This document shows, one piece after another, positions 1 to 6,926 of a stretch of DNA of 64,000 nt. The stretch spans positions 1 through 64,000 of the IMG/VR virus record IMGVR_UViG_3300027710_001279. One strand, written 5' to 3'. The notes under the pieces are model-generated. The model ran no database searches. It saw only the letters and a list, made by a program, of their open reading frames with translations, and was not told where the DNA came from. The position numbers were made by a program, and so were the translations under genes. The stretch comes from a virus. Within the stretch, counting starts at the first letter, position 1. The number at the start of each line of letters is the position of its first letter.

Positions 1-2
1 TT

Positions 3-323
3 GTACAGATTCTAACAGATACTAAAAACAGCACTATCAAGCAGTATCAGTATATGTTTGAACTAGACGGTATTGATCTGAGTTTTGATCAAGACGCCCT
101 ACGTGAAATAGCAAAGCGAGCTAAAGAACTTAAAACCAATGCTCGTGGACTTAAAAACATCATTGAAAAGATCCTAATGCCTTATCAGTTTGATGCCGTA
201 GATCTTGTCGAGCGCGGTTTGAAGTCAATTCGCATAAGTAAAGATACTATAGATGGCAAACCAGCCATTATGATTTTTGATAAAAAGAAAAATGAGCAAA
301 AACAACAAAGCACCAATGGGTAA
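3..323 (+). CDS. clpX: ClpX C-terminal fragment (partial at window edge)
   Basis: This is the 3' end of an open frame that enters from the left edge; the first visible ATG at 54 is internal. The residues match the small domain of ClpX, the AAA+ unfoldase that feeds ClpP: an ILTDTKN / IKQYQ stretch, then FELDGIDLSF, then the sensor-2-like NARGLKNIIE. A Lys-rich tail ends at the TAA. The Walker motifs and zinc domain would lie upstream, outside the window. A phage ClpX would have to use host ClpP or act alone as an unfoldase; that is inference. The 3' end overlaps the rpsU frame. Family assignment is firm and completeness is unknown. Confidence 0.85.
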   Translation, partial: VQILTDTKNSTIKQYQYMFELDGIDLSFDQDALREIAKRAKELKTNARGLKNIIEKILMPYQFDAVDLVERGLKSIRISKDTIDGKPAIMIFDKKKNEQKQQSTNG

Positions 324-528
324 TAAGGTCATCGTAGGAGACTTGCCATTAAACGTAGCACTGAGAAAATTCAAACAAAAAGTAGATGATTCCGGGATTC
401 TGGAAACATTGAGAGCCAAAATGTTCTACGAAAAGCCAACCACTGAGCGTAAGCGTAAAAAAGGTGCTGCCAAAAGCCGTTGGCAAAAGAAACTTAGAGA
501 CGGCGCTTTACCTAAAAAAATGTATTGA
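292..528 (+). CDS. rpsU: Ribosomal protein bS21
   Basis: A 78-residue basic protein with the bS21 pattern: a short N-terminal strand (VIVGDLPLNVALRKFKQKV), then a Lys/Arg-rich helix ending RKKGAAKSRWQKKLRD. bS21 sits on the 30S platform near the anti-Shine-Dalgarno site, and phage copies are known from large aquatic phages. I prefer ATG 292, preceded by AGAAA; a TTG at 277 and an ATG at 316 are alternatives. It overlaps the end of clpX by about 30 nt, so the two are probably co-transcribed. The likely role, by inference, is replacing host bS21 to bias translation initiation. Confidence 0.9.
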   Translation: MSKNNKAPMGNKVIVGDLPLNVALRKFKQKVDDSGILETLRAKMFYEKPTTERKRKKGAAKSRWQKKLRDGALPKKMY

Positions 529-553
529 CAAATACCATAAAATGTGTTATACT
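525..553 (+). promoter_or_regulatory. sigma70-type promoter, leaderless start
   Basis: TTGACA at 525-530, 17-bp spacer, TATACT at 548-553. The ATG of the next gene at 560 is only 6 nt past the -10 box, so the transcript probably begins at or next to the start codon. Confidence 0.8.
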
Positions 554-559
554 TAATGT

Positions 560-1090
560 ATGACAAAACATCTTATGATCGATATGGAGACCATGGCAGT
601 CTCCCCAAATGCTGTAGTCCTTTCACTGGGCGCAGTCCACTTCAACCCGTATGGTAATGGATATGGTGACAAGATCTACTTTAAAATTGACCTTGATGAC
701 CAAGACAAGTTAGGACGTGAAATTGACCCTAACACACTCGAGTGGTGGAGTCGGCAAGATCCTGCTATAATGGAGGAAGCCTTTAGTGAAGAAGGCCGTA
801 TTTCACTTGTTGAAGCTATGGATATCTTCCATAAGTTTGCTTGGGGATGTTCAGCATTCTGGAGTCACGGTGCAACCTTTGACTTAGTAATCATTGAAAA
901 CATTTATCGTCAATTAGGAAAACCTCTACCTTGGCAATACTGGCAGTTACGTGATACACGCACCCTGTTTGATCTAGGTTATGATCCAGACATGCCACAA
1001 GGTAGTAAACACGATGCTTTGCAGGATGCTATCCGGCAGGCCGTAGGCGTACAAAACATCTACGCAAAAATGAAAATTAGACCACGATAA
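560..1090 (+). CDS. 3'-5' exonuclease, DnaQ/DexA-like fold
   Basis: A 176-residue DEDD-superfamily nuclease. Motif I is DMET (residues 8-11, metal-binding Asp and Glu); a central SHGATFDLVII block fits motif II; KHDALQDA near residue 152 fits the final His/Asp motif (HDAxxD). It resembles the phage DexA / Rv2179c-like exoribonuclease group, which removes nucleotides from the 3' end of RNA or single-stranded DNA with two metal ions. The gene has its own near-consensus promoter and no Shine-Dalgarno, suggesting early leaderless expression. DNA versus RNA preference cannot be read from the sequence. Confidence 0.8.
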   Translation: MTKHLMIDMETMAVSPNAVVLSLGAVHFNPYGNGYGDKIYFKIDLDDQDKLGREIDPNTLEWWSRQDPAIMEEAFSEEGRISLVEAMDIFHKFAWGCSAFWSHGATFDLVIIENIYRQLGKPLPWQYWQLRDTRTLFDLGYDPDMPQGSKHDALQDAIRQAVGVQNIYAKMKIRPR

Positions 1091-1150
1091 TGTTCATGGT
1101 TACCCTATTCCTGAAATAGGAAAATACAATGGAAGACTCATGGTTTTCCA

Positions 1151-1179
1151 TTGATTTGTGCATTAAATAAGTGTACAAT
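1151..1179 (+). promoter_or_regulatory. sigma70-like promoter upstream of ahpC
   Basis: TTGATT at 1151-1156, 17-bp spacer, TACAAT at 1174-1179, followed by a leader with AAAGGAG before the ATG at 1214. Both hexamers deviate from consensus. Confidence 0.55.
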
Positions 1180-1213
1180 AAACATTGTTTCATTCACACA
1201 CAAAGGAGATAAT

Positions 1214-1765
1214 ATGAAAACAGTTGGTGATAAATTAGAAAAATTTGCCGTAACAGGCGTGAACCCAGGTAAAGATGATTTCTTTACTATTACAGATGAG
1301 TCATTTGCAGGCAAGTGGAAAGTAATCGTTTACTACCCAAAGGACTTTACGTTTGTTTGCCCAACAGAAATCGTAGCCTACGATAAACTGTTCCAAGACT
1401 TTGCTGACCGTGATGCAGTATTGCTAACTGGATCTACAGACAACGAGTTCTGTAAACTAGCATGGCAACGTAGTCATGAAGACTTGAGCAAGATCAAACA
1501 TATTCAGTTTGCTGACACACAACGTTATGATCCAAAAACTTGTGACGACTTGAGTTTGATTGAACAACTTGGTGTGTTCTATGCTCCAGCTGGCGCCGCA
1601 CTTCGCGCCACATTCATCGTTGATCCACAGAACGAAATCCAACACGTTACAGTCAACAACTTGAACGTTGGTCGTAACCCAGAAGAAACACTTCGCGTAT
1701 TGGATGCGCTACAAACTGGTGAACTATGTGCTTGTAACCGCACAGTTGGCGGCGAGACTCTGTAA
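1214..1765 (+). CDS. ahpC: AhpC-family peroxiredoxin
   Basis: A 184-residue thioredoxin-fold peroxidase that reduces hydrogen peroxide and alkyl hydroperoxides. The peroxidatic cysteine is C49 in FVCPTEI. The C-terminus carries a CxC pair (C173, C175 in ELCACNR). The AhpC that uses AhpD as reductant in Mycobacterium has a similar double-cysteine tail, and an AhpD-like gene lies 1.3 kb downstream. Start 1214 is chosen because AAAGGAGATAAT precedes it; an upstream in-frame ATG at 1151 would overlap the promoter. The stop codon overlaps the next ATG by 1 nt. This is an uncommon phage gene, presumably limiting oxidative damage in the infected cell. Confidence 0.92.
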   Translation: MKTVGDKLEKFAVTGVNPGKDDFFTITDESFAGKWKVIVYYPKDFTFVCPTEIVAYDKLFQDFADRDAVLLTGSTDNEFCKLAWQRSHEDLSKIKHIQFADTQRYDPKTCDDLSLIEQLGVFYAPAGAALRATFIVDPQNEIQHVTVNNLNVGRNPEETLRVLDALQTGELCACNRTVGGETL

Positions 1766-2388
1766 TGTTAGAAACTATATGCGACACGTTAGTTGAAGCA
1801 TATAGACGCAACTGGATTACCAGTCGTGATGGCAATGTAAGTATTCGTCATCACGACCGTGATCATTTTTATATCACACCCAGTGGCGTCCGTAAGCAGA
1901 CAATGCAGCCTGATCAATTTAAGAAGATCAAGATTGTCAGCAATCTAATATGGCGGGAAGAACCTTATTCTGATATAAGTGCTAACCTAAAGCCCAGTGG
2001 AGAAATTCCATTACACTTCGGTTTACAAAGAGCAATGGGACAACATAGTAATGATGTTCGAGTAGTAGTTCATTTGCACCCCACTTATTGTGTAGCGGCT
2101 ATGCATGCCGGCATTGACCTAAGCACCATTGTTAATGACTTCCCGGAACTTAGTAGATACACCAAGGTAGCACCTAACGTAGGTGATGTGCCGCCTATCA
2201 GTCAAGAACTTGCTGACCGTTGTCACGAAAATTTGTGGCTACGAAAAGACGGTACCATTGGGTTTGATATTGTTGGTATTAAAGGTCATGGCGTGGTTGC
2301 TATAGATACTAGCCCATGGAGGGCATTTGAACACATTGAACGATTAGAACATATTTGTCAAATCGTATTAGCGTCGGGAAAATATTGA
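1765..2388 (+). CDS. Class II aldolase/adducin-family protein
   Basis: A 207-residue protein with the class II aldolase fold, as in L-fuculose-phosphate aldolase and ribulose-5-phosphate 4-epimerase. Visible landmarks are GNVSIRHHDRDHFYITPSG near the N-terminus, GEIPLHFGLQRAM (the expected catalytic-acid region), the zinc pair in VVHLHPTYC, and GHGVVAI with the third His. These enzymes cleave or epimerise phosphorylated sugars with zinc. Its start overlaps ahpC's stop, so the two are translated together. Substrate unknown; methylthioribulose-phosphate dehydratase belongs to the same fold and cannot be excluded. Confidence 0.8.
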   Translation: MLETICDTLVEAYRRNWITSRDGNVSIRHHDRDHFYITPSGVRKQTMQPDQFKKIKIVSNLIWREEPYSDISANLKPSGEIPLHFGLQRAMGQHSNDVRVVVHLHPTYCVAAMHAGIDLSTIVNDFPELSRYTKVAPNVGDVPPISQELADRCHENLWLRKDGTIGFDIVGIKGHGVVAIDTSPWRAFEHIERLEHICQIVLASGKY

Positions 2389-2389
2389 C

Positions 2390-3022
2390 ATGAGTTATAT
2401 TGTAGGTTCGTTGCCGCCAATTAAATGTTTTGTTAAACGAGAATTTCTCTATAACTTTGAAAAAGGTCATGGAGAATTAGAACCTGCAATATGGGTCAGT
2501 CTTAAAGCACTAAGGGGACAGGTGTTTCGTATTGAAAGCCTGTTGCCTAACTACGGTGCCCTCTATGACAAGCTACCTATTCATGCCTACGTTTGGCAAG
2601 AAAATCATACAGGAAATCTACCCGTAGATATTTTACAGCTTTGGGACTGTATGGGCTATCGCTTTACTATTATTGAAAAAATAGGTCTGCGTAATCTAGG
2701 TGTTAAGTTTCTGGGCAAGGATAAAGAATGGCATCACGGAACTTATTTGTTTACCGTGGACTTTTGTGCAGACGGTATGGATGTGGACACAGGGTTCACT
2801 GAAGTTGCCGAAGAACATAAATCGTTTAATTTTATTCGACTAGAAAACGGACAGTTTGCCTGCCAACCTAACAACCGTTGCTTGTGGTATGATCAAAGTT
2901 TAATTTCTGGTAATGTTAAATTTCCAGACTTCAAAGCCGCACAGACTATATTTACAGTAGATGGAACACGCAAGTGGAGTGCAGGAGATGATTGGTTTTA
3001 TAATATAGAGGAAAGAAAATGA
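2390..3022 (+). CDS. Unrecognised 210-residue protein in the ahpC-ahpD operon
   Basis: I do not recognise a family. The protein is rich in aromatic residues and has no signal peptide or membrane segment. Distinctive stretches are VGSLPPIKCFVKREFL near the start, HAYVWQENHTGNLPVDILQLWDCMGYRF mid-protein in a mixed strand-rich pattern, and WYDQSLISGNVKFPDF near the end. The gene begins 1 nt after the aldolase stop and overlaps the AhpD-like gene by 4 nt, so it is part of the same operon. It looks like a cytosolic globular protein. Confidence 0.7.
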   Translation: MSYIVGSLPPIKCFVKREFLYNFEKGHGELEPAIWVSLKALRGQVFRIESLLPNYGALYDKLPIHAYVWQENHTGNLPVDILQLWDCMGYRFTIIEKIGLRNLGVKFLGKDKEWHHGTYLFTVDFCADGMDVDTGFTEVAEEHKSFNFIRLENGQFACQPNNRCLWYDQSLISGNVKFPDFKAAQTIFTVDGTRKWSAGDDWFYNIEERK

Positions 3023-3525
3023 GTTTTATTGAAACAGTAAAAGGTGCTTTGCCAGATTACGCAAAGGACACAAAGTTAAACTTGGACGCAGTTCTGGTTC
3101 GCAGTACACTAGATGCAGATGTTGCCATGGGCTGTGCCGTAGCCGCATTGGCTGCAACAGGCAACGGAAAAGTCCTAGCAGTGATGTTAGCAGACAATCC
3201 AACGTTTGCAGAGTCAGCAATGACCGCCGCAAGTATTATGGCGCAGAACAACGTTTGGTATCCGTATGTTGAAATGGCCGACGATCCTAGTCTAAAAGGA
3301 TTACCAGCTGGCTTACGTATGAACGCTATTGCGAGTCATGGTGGAACTACCAAGTCAAACTTCGAAGCATTTAGTTTGGCTGCAAGTATTGTTGGCAAAT
3401 GTCACTTCTGTGTTAAAGCACATTATGAAACACTCAAGACAGAAGGTTACACAGTGGAACAACTTCGTGACATTGGCCGTATTGCCAGTGTAATGAACTC
3501 TGTGGCCAAAGTTTTGAATAGTTAA
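3019..3525 (+). CDS. ahpD: AhpD-like alkylhydroperoxidase (CMD family)
   Basis: A 168-residue mostly helical protein of the carboxymuconolactone decarboxylase/AhpD superfamily. The redox motif is CHFCVKAH (CxxC followed by His), equivalent to the CSHC motif of Mycobacterium AhpD. AhpD reduces the AhpC disulfide, and the AhpC here has the matching CxC tail, so the two probably form one peroxidase system. GGAAAGAAA precedes the ATG, which overlaps the previous stop by 4 nt. The dihydrolipoamide system that recharges AhpD in bacteria is not in the window and would come from the host. Confidence 0.85.
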   Translation: MSFIETVKGALPDYAKDTKLNLDAVLVRSTLDADVAMGCAVAALAATGNGKVLAVMLADNPTFAESAMTAASIMAQNNVWYPYVEMADDPSLKGLPAGLRMNAIASHGGTTKSNFEAFSLAASIVGKCHFCVKAHYETLKTEGYTVEQLRDIGRIASVMNSVAKVLNS

Positions 3526-4490
3526 TTTTTCCAACCTACTTCATCTATAATTGGTATCCATTGTTTACGTAGTGCCATCATACTGGCTTTAAACCCCACA
3601 GGAGTTTGTTCTTTTATTTCGGCAAACATTAAATTGTCTTTAATAAATTGACGTCCTTCAGAGCTATTAATAGCATTACGGAACATGGTAACATACCAGT
3701 CAATGACATCTTGGTTTGTGCCTTTGGGGAATATAATACCCCAGGCAGCATAGACATTCATCCCCGGAACATAGTCCTTCATTAATGGAACGTCTTTTAA
3801 ACCTTCGAGTTTGTATTCACTGGTTAACCCAATAATTTTTACCTTACCAGATTTTACCAAGACATTAGCAACCGCAACAGGAATGATCCCGAACTCTGTG
3901 TGCCCACCTGCTACATCCTGACCTGCCTGTGCTGGCCCTTTATATGGGATAGTTTTAATTAGTTCTCGATTACCCTTGATATGATACATCATGTATTCGT
4001 AGGCCATTTTATGCGAACTACTTCCAGTAGCAATACTAATAGGGTCTCGGGTGTTCCTCATACGTTCCATAAATTCTTTTGGAGTCGTAGTTGGACTTTT
4101 TTCAGAGGCTATAATAGCTAATGGGCTCTTTGCTAAAGTTAATCCATATTCAAAATCATCTAATGTATATTTTTTATTTTCTGGATTTACATAATCCGCA
4201 GTTACCCAAATACCTTGGTGGCTAGCTACATAGATATGATGCCCATCGTTAGGTAGCTTTATAAAGTGATTCATACCTATAATGCCATCGCCCCCTGGCT
4301 TATTTTCTACAATAAAATTTATTTTAGGATTTGTTTTTTCAATAATACTACTAAACCCTCTAAAACTTAGTTCGTTTCCGCTACCTGGTGCAAACCCGAT
4401 AACTGTTGTTACTGTTTTGCTTGGCTCCCAAGCATTGGCTGCTGTTGCAATGAACATTGCAATAATTATTTTAATGATGTTCTTACTCAC
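3522..4490 (-). CDS. Bug/TctC-type tripartite tricarboxylate transporter substrate-binding protein
   Basis: A 322-residue periplasmic binding protein: signal peptide MSKNIIKIIIAMFIATAANA, then the Bug/TctC signature of a FAPGSGNE phosphate-like loop, VENKPGGDGIIG (compare VENRPGAGG) and, later, PYKGPAQAGQDVAGG. Length is normal for the family. Bug proteins bind carboxylates (citrate, aromatic acids and others) for the TctAB transporter, and are especially abundant in Betaproteobacteria. No TctA or TctB is present here. The gene is convergent with ahpD (4-nt overlap) and preceded by a late-type TTAAATAT element. Probably acquired from a host; the ligand is unknown. Confidence 0.88.
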   Translation of the reverse strand: MSKNIIKIIIAMFIATAANAWEPSKTVTTVIGFAPGSGNELSFRGFSSIIEKTNPKINFIVENKPGGDGIIGMNHFIKLPNDGHHIYVASHQGIWVTADYVNPENKKYTLDDFEYGLTLAKSPLAIIASEKSPTTTPKEFMERMRNTRDPISIATGSSSHKMAYEYMMYHIKGNRELIKTIPYKGPAQAGQDVAGGHTEFGIIPVAVANVLVKSGKVKIIGLTSEYKLEGLKDVPLMKDYVPGMNVYAAWGIIFPKGTNQDVIDWYVTMFRNAINSSEGRQFIKDNLMFAEIKEQTPVGFKASMMALRKQWIPIIDEVGWKN

Positions 4491-4525
4491 GATGTTTCCT
4501 GTTGTTATTACTTTGCAGTAAATAG

Positions 4526-4533
4526 ATATTTAA
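4526..4533 (-). promoter_or_regulatory. Late-type promoter octamer TTAAATAT
   Basis: TTAAATAT read on the minus strand, 36 nt upstream of the Bug/TctC start. It matches the NTAAATAY element found at many unit starts in this window. Confidence 0.4.
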
Positions 4534-4540
4534 TAAACAT

Positions 4541-5080
4541 ATGACAGTCGATCAAAATTATCTCAATCAATACTTTGGAAACATCTGGCACAAGAACAGC
4601 GACCCTTGTAGGAAGAATACAAAATCAGGACTACAACTTATTGACAAAATAGGCAACTATGAAACTGTCTTAGACGTAGGCTGCGGGACAAATCCTTTCA
4701 AAGGAGTTATATCAAATCTTACGGGCATAGATCCGGCCTTTGATCAAGCAGATGTAAAATGTGGCATAGACGAATTTGTCACTGACAAAAAGTTTGATGT
4801 GGCGCTGTGCCTGGGCAGTATCAACTTTGGTGATGTTGTAGACATAGAAAGACAGATAGCAAAAGTTGTCAGCTTACTAGAACCACATGGAAGAATTTAT
4901 TGGCGTTGTAATCCTGGACAAAAGGACCACCCTGATCCAGGGTGTGAGCATATTGAATTCTACCCTTGGAGCATTGAGGAACATGTTCGTTTAAGTATCA
5001 AGTTTGGATTTAGACTTGTTGAGTGTTGCTGGGAACAGAACGGACGACGAATCTATGCCGAGTGGTCTAGGATTATTTAA
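4541..5080 (+). CDS. Class I SAM-dependent methyltransferase
   Basis: A 179-residue methyltransferase-fold protein. Motif I is VLDVGCGTNPF near residue 46, followed by the acidic loop GIDPAF and a DVALCLGSINFGDV motif. The C-terminal part has aromatic strands (GRIYWRCNPGQ, FYPWS). It resembles methyltransferase type 11/25 proteins acting on small molecules or lipids; there is no target-recognition domain to suggest DNA methylation. The gene is divergent from the Bug/TctC gene, and its 3' end overlaps the convergent membrane-protein gene by 8 nt. Substrate unknown. Confidence 0.75.
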   Translation: MTVDQNYLNQYFGNIWHKNSDPCRKNTKSGLQLIDKIGNYETVLDVGCGTNPFKGVISNLTGIDPAFDQADVKCGIDEFVTDKKFDVALCLGSINFGDVVDIERQIAKVVSLLEPHGRIYWRCNPGQKDHPDPGCEHIEFYPWSIEEHVRLSIKFGFRLVECCWEQNGRRIYAEWSRII

Positions 5081-5492
5081 ACCATCCTATCTTCTTACCT
5101 GCTGCCTTACGCTCATCATACTCTTCAGGGGTACTTGGGAAACGTAATGCCCATACAGCGCAGAGTGCCATTCCTAGGCCAACACCTAATACTAGTTTCC
5201 AGTTTTGCGTAGTAAACCAAAGAATGATAAGACTAATGTCCATTGTAATGACCATAGCCCATTTGCCATAAGTAGGGAATACTCGTTTCTCTGACCAGTT
5301 ACGTAAGAAAGGTCCAAACAGTTTATGATTCATAATCCAGTTATGCCAACGTTCTGAACTTTTGGCAAAACAATAGGCCGCACCAACAGTTGGTGTGCTC
5401 CAAGGTATACCAGGAGTAACTACTCCAATGTAAGCAATGCCTAGGCAAATAAATCCCAAGGTCATCCATAACGCTTTTTTAATCTTATTCAT
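5073..5492 (-). CDS. YbaN/DUF454-family inner-membrane protein
   Basis: A 139-residue protein with two to three hydrophobic segments. It matches the YbaN/DUF454 pattern: GIAYIGVVTPGIPWSTPTVGAAYCFAKSSERWHNWIMNH, then FGPFLRNW, then a second hydrophobic pair. The E. coli homologue is an uncharacterised inner-membrane protein. Start 5492 is preferred over the longer frame because AAAGGAACCCTT precedes it and the chain then begins with the usual short basic N-terminus. A late-type element lies 16 nt upstream. Rare in phages; function unknown. Confidence 0.78.
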   Translation of the reverse strand: MNKIKKALWMTLGFICLGIAYIGVVTPGIPWSTPTVGAAYCFAKSSERWHNWIMNHKLFGPFLRNWSEKRVFPTYGKWAMVITMDISLIILWFTTQNWKLVLGVGLGMALCAVWALRFPSTPEEYDERKAAGKKIGWFK

Positions 5493-5507
5493 AAGGGTTC
5501 CTTTCTT

Positions 5508-5515
5508 GTATTTAC
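5508..5515 (-). promoter_or_regulatory. Late-type promoter octamer GTAAATAC
   Basis: GTAAATAC on the minus strand, followed by a short leader with AAAGGAA before the DUF454 start at 5492. Confidence 0.5.
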
Positions 5516-5565
5516 TAAGTATTTGACACACACAGAAAAAACAAGTCTTAACTTAAGGAGAAAAG

Positions 5566-6606
5566 ATGGACTTCATCACAAACGTTCTGTTAAAGAACAT
5601 ATCATACTTATGGATGATATTCTTCATTATGATCACTGCCGGACTAGCAAAAGAGTATCAACTCTTCGCCCCGGCATTTGCCTATGTAAGAAACACATTC
5701 CGTAGCAACAAGTTTGTAGTAGTTCTCCTAAGTGCAATTGGCGGAGTATTGCCAATTGAAGGTCGAGTCACTGTATCGGCAGGTTTGCTTGATACAGTTG
5801 CACCTAAGTGCGGACACGGTCGTGAGAAGATGGGTATTGTTGATTACTTGAGTACACACCACTATTACTTGTGGTCACCTCTTGAGAAAACAGTTATCCT
5901 ACCTATTGCGGCTTTTGGTCTAACCTACGGTGCATGGCTTGGCCTAGTTGCGCCTTTATTGATTGTTACTTTTGCGTTTATTACTTGGTACATCTGGAGC
6001 CAAGTACATAACGAAGAAATAGTGATCACCCCAGGAAACTTTAAACTATCATCGGTATTACGAAATGTATTGCCTATGTTTGTAGCAATTGGCCTTTACA
6101 TTTACAATGATAAGTGGATGGTCGGTTGTTTTGGTTTCCTAACCCTGTATTACATCATCATTAGTCAACAGTGGAACATTAAGAAATTATTGAGCTACGT
6201 TCGATGGGATGTATTAGCGTGGGTTGGCGCAGTTATTATGCTAGGAAACTACATGAAAACTTATGATGCCGCTTGGCAAACTATGTTAAAGACAAGTGTG
6301 CTTGATCCGCATACTTTTGTTGGCATGGTAATCATCAGCCTCATCGGCCTTGTGGCCAGCTTCTTTATGGGTAGTAGTGGAAAATTTATTGCAATTGCTG
6401 TATTAATGGCTCAAGTCTTTGGACAAGAGTATTTCTTATGGTTCTTTGCTATTGACTTTGCTGGCTACTTATTAAGTCCGACTCACAAATGTGTGGTGAT
6501 CGGTAACCGTTATTTTGGAACACCGTTTAGTACCTACTATAAAGCATTAGGTGCCTGGGGTGGATTAATGCTGATAACGGCAGGTGTATTAACCTTTTTG
6601 GTTTAA
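5566..6606 (+). CDS. Polytopic membrane protein, permease-like (possible DUF401 relative)
   Basis: A 346-residue protein with about nine or ten membrane-spanning segments. A polar re-entrant-like segment GGVLPIEGRVTVSAG is followed by YLSTHHYYLWSPLEKTVILP, a layout that reminds me of DUF401/ion-transporter-superfamily permeases; the assignment is by eye only. The last third contains GSSGKFIAIAVLMAQ and LLSPTHKCVVIGNRYF, possible substrate-site loops. AAGGAGAAAAG precedes the ATG. It is divergent from the DUF454 gene and lies near the Bug/TctC binding protein, suggesting a transport theme. Substrate cannot be inferred. Confidence 0.6.
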   Translation: MDFITNVLLKNISYLWMIFFIMITAGLAKEYQLFAPAFAYVRNTFRSNKFVVVLLSAIGGVLPIEGRVTVSAGLLDTVAPKCGHGREKMGIVDYLSTHHYYLWSPLEKTVILPIAAFGLTYGAWLGLVAPLLIVTFAFITWYIWSQVHNEEIVITPGNFKLSSVLRNVLPMFVAIGLYIYNDKWMVGCFGFLTLYYIIISQQWNIKKLLSYVRWDVLAWVGAVIMLGNYMKTYDAAWQTMLKTSVLDPHTFVGMVIISLIGLVASFFMGSSGKFIAIAVLMAQVFGQEYFLWFFAIDFAGYLLSPTHKCVVIGNRYFGTPFSTYYKALGAWGGLMLITAGVLTFLV

Positions 6607-6612
6607 TACCAC

Positions 6613-6641
6613 TTGACAAACTGACCTTTCTAGTGTATAAT
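6613..6641 (+). promoter_or_regulatory. sigma70 consensus promoter
   Basis: TTGACA at 6613-6618, 17-bp spacer, TATAAT at 6636-6641: a perfect consensus promoter for the operon starting at 6668. It sits inside a large palindrome (6624-6662). Confidence 0.88.
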
Positions 6642-6662
6642 AACACATACACTCAGAAAGGT
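6624..6662. repeat. Interrupted palindrome over promoter and ribosome-binding site
   Basis: Left arm ACCTTTCTAGTGTAT (6624-6638) and right arm ATACACT-C-AGAAAGGT (6647-6662) are complementary apart from one extra C, around an 8-nt centre. The left arm covers spacer and -10; the right arm covers the probable transcript start and the AGAAAGG ribosome-binding site. It could be an operator. Confidence 0.65.
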
Positions 6663-6667
6663 TTCTT

Positions 6668-6925
6668 ATGAAACACTCAAAATTGGATCGACGTCATACT
6701 GGTTATTCCAATTTTAAATATGCGGCCCAATTCTTTTCTAAAGAAAAAGATAAATTTTGTGCTATTAGAGAATGGGCTTGGGAGCAATGGGGACCTAGCT
6801 GTGAAATGGAATTTTGGGACTCAACTAGAAATCCTAAATGGTGTTGGATAGTTGATCAATATAAAATTAAAATTTTCTTTGCCACTGATGCAGAATATCA
6901 ATGGTTTTTACTAAAATGGACATGA
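6668..6925 (+). CDS. Small unknown protein, 85 residues
   Basis: I recognise no family. The protein is rich in Trp and Phe (six Trp in 85 residues) with the pattern FKYAAQFFSKEKDKFCAIREWAWEQWGPSCEMEFW. No signal peptide or membrane segment. It is the first gene after a perfect sigma70 promoter, with AGAAAGG as ribosome-binding site, and ends 1 nt before the phosphoesterase ATG. Early expression and co-translation are likely. Confidence 0.7.
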   Translation: MKHSKLDRRHTGYSNFKYAAQFFSKEKDKFCAIREWAWEQWGPSCEMEFWDSTRNPKWCWIVDQYKIKIFFATDAEYQWFLLKWT

Positions 6926-6926
6926 C

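Noticed and set aside
4282-4521. 79-residue plus-strand hydrophobic frame opposite the Bug/TctC signal peptide
   Set aside because: Antisense to a signal-peptide region, which often gives a false membrane protein.
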